Shown here: positions 58,341 through 64,000 of the stretch, piece by piece | How the letters are laid out: each line of letters starts with the position of its first letter | Numbering within the stretch: the stretch's first letter is position 1 | Assembly: GCF_032362555.1 (NCBI RefSeq) | Contig: NC_083525.1 | Coordinates: 5,007,501-5,071,500 of the forward strand | Source of the DNA: Amyelois transitella | Lineage: Eukaryota > Arthropoda > Insecta > Lepidoptera > Pyralidae | Length of the DNA: 64,000 nt | Reading direction: 5' to 3' | Translations under genes and position numbers: made by a program | Notes under the pieces: model-generated | Database searches by the model: none | Told to the model about the DNA's origin: nothing | Seen by the model: only the letters and a program-made list of their open reading frames with translations

Positions 58341-60330
58341 AATTTTACTGATTGCATTTTTGGCATCAGTATCGATCACTAATGACTCCCTGATAGTTAT
58401 TTTGAAAATATATTCCATGTACAGAATTGACCTCTCTACAGATTTATTATAAGTATAGAAGATGAGATTTTCTATGTTATTAAATCCGTGACTTAAAACT
58501 TTAGTACGCATTAGTCAACTCTAGAATTCCTAAGGAGGGTAATGTACAACGTACACTAGCTGTCTATGAGAGAACTACAATATTTGAAGCAATCAGAAAA
58601 AATCAGTAAAGTGTAAACACTCTTGCAATCAGGGGTCAATGTACAGTTCGTTGTTCCTTCGACGATGAACTGTCACTATCTCTAAATCACGTCACGTTCC
58701 TTTTAATCTTGTAACTATTGGCTCTATCTGGCCTGTGATGTATTAAAGCGTGCTACGTGTTGATTATTAACTCCACGAAAATAAACAACTGCTTTTACTT
58801 ACTTATAGTTTTCAACTGGCGAATTATCTGTATATTTCTTCACAAAGTCGGAAAATATTAAATATTTGCCTCCTTTGTCCAATGTCACTATCGGTGTATT
58901 CAGTTTTAGTGCCTTTAGAGCTTCTTCTATTTCACTTGTCTTTTCAGTTTGGGTAAGTATTATTTTGGGCTGGCTTACTTCAAACGCGTTTTTGATTTCC
59001 TCTGAAAATTTGCATTTGACAATAACCAACACATAACCACGTATTAGAAACTACCTATCACCGGACCTATGTACCTCATGCATTTAATTATTCATCATTT
59101 TCTAAAGGGCATTCTATTGAACAGATAAGTTCACGGAATTATCGACCCTTCAAAAAATACTTACGAACACCCAGACTTATATCAACAGCATATATGATGA
59201 TGCCCTCGTACAAAGCCGCGTAGAAAGCTGTGGCTAGGTCGAAATAGTTTGGACACATGAGCACCATGACGTCTCCTGTCTTCAGCCCCATGTTCCTGAA
59301 GGATATGGCACATCTTACCGTTCTCTCTAGAGCTTGACCAAACGTTACGGTTTCTCCAGTTAGTCCATCAATCTGGGGAGGAGGTTACTGTTGAAATAGT
59401 GCTGGAACCGTCACCATTGAAAACGTGAAAAACCTGCACATTAAGGCAACCAAGAAGATGTTTAACCATGATTCGTGATGGTTCATAGATCGTAGATATA
59501 CTTATAAATAAATAATAATAAATAATAATGGATGAAGCGAAGGAAATATGCAGAGATCGTGGCAAGTGGAAAGAGGTAGTCTCTGCCTACCCCTCCGGGA
59601 AAGAGGCGTGATTTTATGTATGTATGTAAAAATAAATATATAGATGCCTATGGGACAAATTACACAGATTGAGTTAGCCTCGAAGTTCGAAACTTGTGTT
59701 ACGAGATACTAACCCAACAATACTATATTTACTATATTTTATAATAAATACTTATATATAAACATCCATGACCCAGAACAATCAGAGAAAGTGCGTTCCT
59801 CATCATGCCCTGACCGGGATTTGAACCCGGGACCTCCGGTGTCACAGACAAGCGCACTACCGCTGTGCCACAGAGGCCGTCCGATATATATAGATAAACT
59901 CTTTATTGCACTATAAAAGTAAAAAATACAAAACAGCACTTAGGAGATAAGATAATCGTATATTATGATACGAAATGATCATACGGGAGTCTCTTCGTTT
60001 AAAATCCTAGCATTGACCCGAATTGTCAGGCGCAAAGGCGCACCACAGGCTCCTCTCAAGGGAGCTGAGGATGTAACCGGGACTAACGCTAGGAGAATTA
60101 TGAAATGGAGTGAAGGACAATGTGCGAGACTGCAGGCAAAAACTAGTTAGAAAATAAACAATAGGTCTTACCTGCATAACAAAATCCGGAGCATCTTTGA
60201 AGCTCTGTAATATGATCTTTCCCAAGTGAAATCTATCTTCGGGCCTGCCCGTTTGCGCTACAATTCGGGATGTCAACTCGTTCATAAAAAGTAGAACTAG
60301 ATCGTTCACTGTTTTGGCTGGACTGGTCAT
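52271..60330 (-). CDS. Acyl-CoA synthetase / luciferase-like ANL ligase, paralog 4 (551 aa, 11 exons)
   Basis: Same family and predicted reaction. Exons: 60172-60330, 59165-59372, 58803-59001, 56229-56351, 55822-55996, 55603-55743, 54860-54985, 54066-54149, 53334-53480, 52887-53052, 52271-52398 (1656 nt), all GT-AG. Motifs: TSGTTGVPK (205-213), LSGSAVHQE in exon 6, YGMSE in exon 7, WFKTGDLFYRDE and VERIK in exon 9, and PTTATSKVHR with catalytic-type Lys535. Ends MRRE, no PTS1. Most divergent of ACS2-4 (for example NTPIVTLDKGGKY in exon 3). First gene of the array in transcription order. Intron 5 is only 78 bp, a multiple of three and free of stops in frame. Intron 3 is swollen to 2.4 kb by a repeat D copy, a LINE relic and a microsatellite. 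TTTCAG lies just upstream of the ATG, suggesting a 5' UTR exon. Confidence 0.92.
52436..52779 (-). mobile_element. SINE family B, long copy in ACS4 intron 10
   Basis: Tail CCCGGCGTAATTCTAGATTG, body TTTTTACATGAAGCGACTCC and GTTAACCCTAAAAGTATTG, B-box region TAGGATTCGAACCTGTGCC, degenerate head to about 52779. Confidence 0.75.
54290..54637 (-). mobile_element. SINE family B, near full-length with tRNA-like head
   Basis: From 54637 on the minus strand: GAGCGTCGGTGTGCGAATCG, GTAAGGTGCCCGGTT, then B-box-like GGTTTGAATCTC (about 54563-54575), then the SINE body to a CCACTCTGGAAAGGAGCCC block (plus reading). About 350 bp, the reference copy for family B here. In ACS4 intron 7. Confidence 0.85.
54708..54802 (-). 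mobile_element. LINE 3'-end fragment, variant, in ACS4 intron 7
   Basis: ATTACGCCACTTTCCCATTG then GGGTAGGCAGAGACTACGG is the complement of the LINE terminus. A diverged coding end follows. Confidence 0.55.
55129..55290 (-). repeat. Repeat C copy in ACS4 intron 6
   Basis: ACATATAGTTACTATATCCA, GACAGAGCCAACAGTCTTAA, GTCGCTAGCCCATCACCTAA, AGAATCCCAAGAAG: 3' half, minus orientation. Confidence 0.75.
56010..56170 (-). repeat. Repeat C copy in ACS4 intron 4
   Basis: ATACATATAGTCACGTCTAT, AGTCTTGAAAAGACTGAACA, GTTGCTAGCTCATCACC. The GCGGGGTAGACAG block is degraded. Confidence 0.7.
56398..56455 (-). mobile_element. LINE 3'-terminal scrap in ACS4 intron 3
   Basis: TACATACATACATAAAATCA followed by CGCCTCTTTCCCGGAGGGGT is the exact complement of the LINE terminus. 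Confidence 0.75.
56731..56995. repeat. Interspersed repeat D, best copy
   Basis: AACTAGCTGTGCCTGCGACT, TCGTCCACGTGGAATAG ... CTCTTCAGTTTTATAATATT then AGTATAGAT. Non-coding; class unresolved. Confidence 0.7.
57110..57760 (-). pseudogene. Jockey/R1-like LINE relic, 3' end of reverse-transcriptase ORF
   Basis: GC-rich island in AT-rich DNA. On the minus strand, from about 57630, the frame reads IYQTYVRSRLTYAAPAWYAF, then C-S-E-T-N-R-R-R-L, then after an in-frame stop RAPRYVRNSTILKDLKW. This is the conserved region after the RT domain in Jockey/R1-type elements (Y...VR..LTYA.P.W). At least two stops interrupt it, so it is dead. GC content and strand match an old LINE inserted in the sense of ACS4 intron 3. 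Confidence 0.75.
58277..58338. repeat. (CAGA)n microsatellite, 62 bp
   Basis: Uninterrupted CAGA units inside a longer dispersed repeat (about 58130-58460: AGTTTCGTTCAAATCCGTCA before, AAAATTTTACTGATTGCATT after). In ACS4 intron 3. Confidence 0.95.
59526..59634 (+). mobile_element. LINE 3'-end fragment in ACS4 intron 1
   Basis: GGATGAAGCGAAGGAAATAT through GGCGTGATTTTATGTATGTA is almost identical to 62838-62930, differing at a couple of bases. It begins inside an AATAATAAATAATAATG run. Confidence 0.88.
59636..59883 (-). mobile_element. tRNA-headed SINE, family A, second copy
   Basis: From 59883 on the minus strand: GACGGCCTCTGTGGCACAG then GGTAGTGCGC, B-box GGTTCAAATCCC. The tail AAATAAATATATAG abuts the preceding LINE fragment. 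In ACS4 intron 1. Confidence 0.82.
59983..60102 (+). mobile_element. SINE family B fragment in ACS4 intron 1
   Basis: CGGGAGTCTCTTCGTTTAAA, GGCGCACCACAGGCTCCTCT, GGGACTAACGCTAGGAGAAT. Confidence 0.6.
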
Positions 60331-61659
60331 TTTTCTGAAATTAACACTATACTGGTAATTTTGTGGGTAACATTATCCCCTTAGTTACCCTGATTAAACT
60401 CTCTGTTATGTCCTTTAAAAGACATTTCAGACACTCGTGTTGTATGTATAGACACTTTTTCATCCAACACCCCACCACATATTATTTACTGGGGAGGGTA
60501 AAATGCATTTACGAACAGTAATAAAATGTTTTATATATAAATTACTTACATAGGTACAAATGATTGTAGTTGAACCCAAAAAGTAATAAGTAGAAGTACG
60601 TTCTCTCAATAAAGTAATTAAAGACTTTTGGCTGCGGAGTTCACACGTTCGTTTCTTCCTAACTACCGTTATCTGAAGTTTAGATTCTGGAGCACTAGTA
60701 AATAAAACAGTGGTTCACGACATCATTTCCCTAGCTTTTATTGTGCTTATATTGCTTTTATCACTATCCGAAAGATAATGAGTACGAGGCAAACAAATTA
60801 TCTTTATAATTCTTTATTTACTATTGAAGTATGTAAATATTGCTTAAGAGGAAACATCAGTGTATACGTGAGGTACACATTTTTTTAAGATCATAAGGTT
60901 ATCATTACGTTAGAGCAAAAAAATTTAAAAAGTCTACAAAATAGTACATGAGTAATGTGTATGTGGCGACATATAATTATGGGCTACTAGTATGACATGA
61001 TGTGCGATCTTACTAGTGCGAGACACAAAATTTTTAAAAACATAGGAGATCAATTTTTATGGTACAGCCAGCTTTTGCTCGGGGCAACATCATAAAGGAG
61101 AAGTATTCAATGGAGTATTGTCTTAACAATTTTATGTAATTTCTCATTGATTCGGCAATCCATTCTGTGATTCTAATCATATTTCACACAATTTGTATGT
61201 GGCGACATATAATTATGGGCTACTAGTATGACATGATGTGCGATCTTTAGTGTCCGACCGAAGCTTCGGCTTCGGCTTCGGCCACCTTCGGCCAAAAAAT
61301 CCACCTTCGGCGAAACATTCGGCTTCGGCCCAAAACCCGACCGAAGCCGAAGGTTTCGCCGAAGGTCCGAGCGACCGTCGAGATTGAACGAACTGTTACG
61401 AAAGTCATGAGGCGGCGGGGAGTCACTGTCAAAATATCACATTGCTGATTGCATGCATCAAAACAAATCCGTACGTGTATTTAAACGAGTGTTTTTGTAA
61501 GAAATCAAATCATTATTTTTTACCAGTAGGTAAATCACAAACTTTTATTTATCTCTAAACCAACCATCTCTATGATATATCATCAACTTCTATATGAGAC
61601 AGTCAATATATAAACCTTTAATATTGAGGTTTTGAAATAATTTTAATATTAATTGTAGC

Positions 61660-62945
61660 TTGTAGACAATACTGATGACAAAATATGGGATGCTCAAGCG
61701 GGATTTCGAAAGGGAATGGGATGTACTGATCAGGTCTTTGCGGTGCATAGCCGAAAAGTTTTTGGCCAAGAGTCAAAAAGTCTATTGCACATTCGTGGAT
61801 TTGGAAAAGGCCTATGACAGAGTTGAGAGAAATGAATTGTGGTCAGTACTTTCTATGCATGGGGTGAGCAGTCTATTGATACGAGCACTGAAATCCTTAT
61901 ATGAGGATTCGTGTGCTTGTGTCAGGATAAACGGAGCGCACACTGAGTGGTTTAAGATTGAGAAAGGCGTTAGGCAAGGATGTGTTGCGTCACCGTGGCT
62001 GTTCAACCTATTTATGGATAGTTGTTTGACAGATTTGAAAGAGTATGTAAGTGGATTAAGGATGAATGAGTTACTCGTCAAATGTCTGCTCTATGCCGAC
62101 GATCAGGTTATACTGGCGTCATCAGCGGAGGAGTTACAGGAGATGGTAAACTATATGCATGAAGCTTTAAAAGAGAAAGGAATGAAAGTGAACGTAAGTA
62201 AAACAAAAACACTGGTTTCTGAAATGGAGAAAGAAATGACAGCATGTAATATTTTGATTGGAGGAGAAAAAGTTGAGCTAGTGAAAGAGTTTGTATATCT
62301 AGGATCAAAGTTTACATCAGATGGCAAGTGTGATAGTGATATTGAAAGGAGAGTGAACGCGGAGAACATGGTGAATGGAGCTTTGCATGCCTTTATGAGC
62401 AGTCAGAAACTATCCAAAAAGGCTCGACTGGCTGTGCATAGGGGCGTGTTGGTCCCGACATTAATGTATGGGAGTGAAAGTTGGGTATGGCAAAAGAAGC
62501 ACGAAAGCAGAATAAATGCAGTGGAAATGAGAGCGTTAAGGAGTATGTTGGGTGTGAAATTGAGTGACCGGATAAGGAACAGCGTGATAAGGGAATGTTG
62601 TGATGTGAAAGAAGATGTAGTTACAGGAATAGAAAAGGGTATGTTGAGATGGTTCGGTCATGTGGAGAGGATGAATGAAAACAGGTTGACTAAGATATAC
62701 AAGGAGAGTGTGGAGGGAAAGGTCGAAGTGGGAAGACCTAGACGAACGTGTCTTGATCAAATTAAGGACGTCCTGGTAAAGGGTCAGCTCAAAAGTACCC
62801 GAAACCGCCGAGCTTGCATGAAGAGAGTTATGAATGTGGATGAAGCGAAGGAAATATGCAAAGATCGTGGCAAGTGGAAAGAGGTAGTCTCTGCCTACCA
62901 CTCCGGGAAAGAGGCGTGATTTTATGTATGTTGTAGACAATATTG
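61660..62945 (+). mobile_element. 5'-truncated LINE insertion with target duplication
   Basis: TTGTAGACAATACTG (61660-61674) and TTGTAGACAATATTG (62931-62945) flank a body at 61675-62930 that ends in GTGATTTTATGTATG. The flanking copies differ at one of 15 positions. The tail is TATG rather than poly(A). At least seven shorter copies of the same 3' end occur elsewhere in the window. Confidence 0.92.
61675..62919 (+). CDS. LINE reverse transcriptase, C-terminal part (414 codons open)
   Basis: Non-LTR retrotransposon reverse transcriptase. Motifs: FVDLEKAYDRV (40-50), GVRQGCVASPWLF (98-110), YADD catalytic box (140-143), VYLGSKF (207-213), WFGHVERM (326-333) and a basic C-terminus ending HSGKEA. 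The endonuclease and the start of the RT domain are missing through 5' truncation. The first 20 or so residues are an artefact: the expected upstream RT segment (QAGFRKGMGCTDQVF) is readable at about 61693-61737 in another frame, so there is a small frameshift between about 61735 and 61745. The ORF is therefore long but not functional. The clade cannot be fixed without comparison. Confidence 0.88.
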   Translation: MTKYGMLKRDFEREWDVLIRSLRCIAEKFLAKSQKVYCTFVDLEKAYDRVERNELWSVLSMHGVSSLLIRALKSLYEDSCACVRINGAHTEWFKIEKGVRQGCVASPWLFNLFMDSCLTDLKEYVSGLRMNELLVKCLLYADDQVILASSAEELQEMVNYMHEALKEKGMKVNVSKTKTLVSEMEKEMTACNILIGGEKVELVKEFVYLGSKFTSDGKCDSDIERRVNAENMVNGALHAFMSSQKLSKKARLAVHRGVLVPTLMYGSESWVWQKKHESRINAVEMRALRSMLGVKLSDRIRNSVIRECCDVKEDVVTGIEKGMLRWFGHVERMNENRLTKIYKESVEGKVEVGRPRRTCLDQIKDVLVKGQLKSTRNRRACMKRVMNVDEAKEICKDRGKWKEVVSAYHSGKEA

Positions 62946-64000
62946 AACAAAATTAATTACTGAGTGCTGAGAGAATATAAACCTTCGGCTTCGGCTTCGG
63001 CTTCGGCCGAAGGTTGTGGCGATAGCCGATTAATCGGCTTCGGCTTCGGCCAAAAATAGACCTTCGGTCGGACACTAGCGATCTTACTAGTGCGAGACAC
63101 AAAATTTTTAAAAACATAGGAGATCAATTTTTATGGTACAGCCAGCTTTTCCTCGGGGCAACATCATAAAGGAGAAGTAACCAATGGAGTATTGTCTTAA
63201 CAATTTTATGTAATTTCTCATTGATTCGGCAATCCATTCTGTGATTCTAATCATATTTCACACAATTTGTAAACATATACCTTAAAAGAGCATTTGAATT
63301 CCTGTTATAGTACGAGATCCGGCTGCAAAATCACTACGTTCATCGCGTAGTTAATCAGACTCACATTTTAACATACATTTATGAATAGGATAATACATAG
63401 ATAATAGGGTGCCAGTCAATAAGTGGCCGCAAGTAATTTTAATTTAATTAATGTTAATTAATTTCCCAAAAAAAATTTCGTTCACTTGTTTTTTAAATAA
63501 AATATCATCCACATCATAGAAATGTATGTAAAGAATTCGAAAATCAATGGGTGCCGTTACACACTCGGCCGCAACTACTACGCAGCCAGGTGTAAACAGG
63601 TAATATTTTGGTCTATTTATACGTTCATGTCGTACACGCATGTTTTTTATATCAAATTAAAGCTAATTTTTTTTTAATATAATGATATATCGCTGCCTGT
63701 GAATAAATGGCCGCAAATTAGGGTTGCTAGCTGTTAAAAACTCGAGGTATCCGAGATAAAGTGAAAGAGAGTTAGCGCGTAACGCCACTTGTTAGACAAG
63801 GATGGCGAGTACCAGCTGTGCGAGTATTTGAAGCCACTGCGCACGCGTCAATAGATTGGGTTCTCAGCCAGCGATGCAAACAGTAATACGAACGACTTTA
63901 CATTTACTCCAAAATTATAATTAAGTAATTAATATTCTGCAAAAAAAAAATGAAAATAAGAAAATATTTATTTCATAATAAAACATTGTTTATTGATCAA

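Larger units (their letters stand above)
61248..63077. mobile_element. hAT-like non-autonomous element carrying a nested LINE
   Basis: Perfect 16-bp terminal inverted repeats: TAGTGTCCGACCGAAG at 61248-61263 and its complement at 63062-63077. 8-bp target duplication GCGATCTT at 61240-61247 and 63078-63085. Without the LINE and its duplicated target the element is about 559 bp. Both ends carry iterated TTCGGC/GCCGAA arrays. No transposase. Confidence 0.93.
60958..63270. repeat. Tandem duplication of a 236-bp unit; second copy interrupted
   Basis: Copy 1 is 60958-61193 and copy 2 starts at 61194 (TGTATGTGGCGACATATAAT in both). Copy 2 breaks after GCGATCTT at 61247 and resumes at 63086, continuing with the same sequence (ACTAGTGCGAGACAC... 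...CACAATTTGT) to about 63270. Only a few differences, e.g. TTTTGCTCGG against TTTTCCTCGG. Confidence 0.92.
60331..64000. other. Upstream region of ACS4, dominated by nested mobile elements
   Basis: 60331-60957: AT-rich, likely holding ACS4's 5' exon and promoter, not resolvable. 60958-63270: duplicated 236-bp unit with nested hAT and LINE. 63271-64000: no gene seen. GAATAAATGGCCGCAAATTA near 63700 echoes CAATAAGTGGCCGCAAGTAA near 63417, an unassigned repeat. Confidence 0.55.

Noticed and set aside
58210-58511. Open frames rich in TDRQ or VCLS repeats
   Set aside because: They are six-frame readings of the CAGA microsatellite.
21387-60330. True luciferase (bioluminescence) genes
   Set aside because: Family similarity is to the whole ANL superfamily. 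PTS1 is absent, and the sequence gives no reason to prefer light emission over CoA ligation.
62536-62940. A 134-codon frame on the minus strand
   Set aside because: It is antisense to the LINE reverse transcriptase, with no motif of its own.

Overview
The window looks like nuclear DNA from a moth or butterfly. It is strongly AT-rich. Its genes are split by many short GT-AG introns. It is crowded with interspersed repeats of the kind familiar from Lepidoptera: two tRNA-headed SINE families, a short repeat ending in ATGT/TATG units, LINE 3' ends and 'GACTTCGTCCGC' repeats. The order is inferred from these repeat types and from the gene families, not from a database match. There is no prokaryotic gene organisation.

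All seven protein-coding host genes lie on the minus strand. Read from high to low coordinates, the order is: four tandem acyl-CoA synthetase / luciferase-like genes of the ANL adenylating superfamily (ACS4 60330-52271, ACS3 51232-43524, ACS2 40556-33169, ACS1 29163-21387), then three fatty-acid-binding protein genes (FABP3 16827-9334, FABP2 6224-3376, FABP1 1767-68). I assembled every exon by hand. Each ACS gene has 11 coding exons with the same lengths and phases (159, 208, 199, 123, 175, 141, 126, 84, 147, 166 and 128 nt; exon 6 of ACS3 is 138 nt), giving proteins of 551, 551, 550 and 551 aa. The FABPs have four exons each and give 132, 132 and 139 aa. Every gene closes to an open frame from ATG to stop. 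Two ACS introns must use a GC donor for this to hold.

The two families are functionally related: FABPs carry fatty acids in the cytosol and ACS-type ligases activate carboxylic acids to acyl-CoAs. Co-regulation is only an inference from position and shared strand. ACS2 and ACS3 are almost identical in exons 1-2 but clearly diverged elsewhere, which suggests gene conversion.

The remaining sequence is repeat-rich. The most informative part is 60958-63270. There a 236-bp tandem duplication was hit by a hAT-like element (16-bp perfect TIRs, 8-bp target duplication), which was in turn hit by a 5'-truncated LINE (15-bp target duplication with one mismatch). A second hAT-like element with an 8-bp target duplication sits inside a repeat at 18242-18517. 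Several near-perfect hairpins, a GC-rich Jockey/R1-like LINE relic (57110-57760) and a GACA microsatellite complete the picture. I see no RNA gene other than SINE heads, no CRISPR array and no clearly new protein system.
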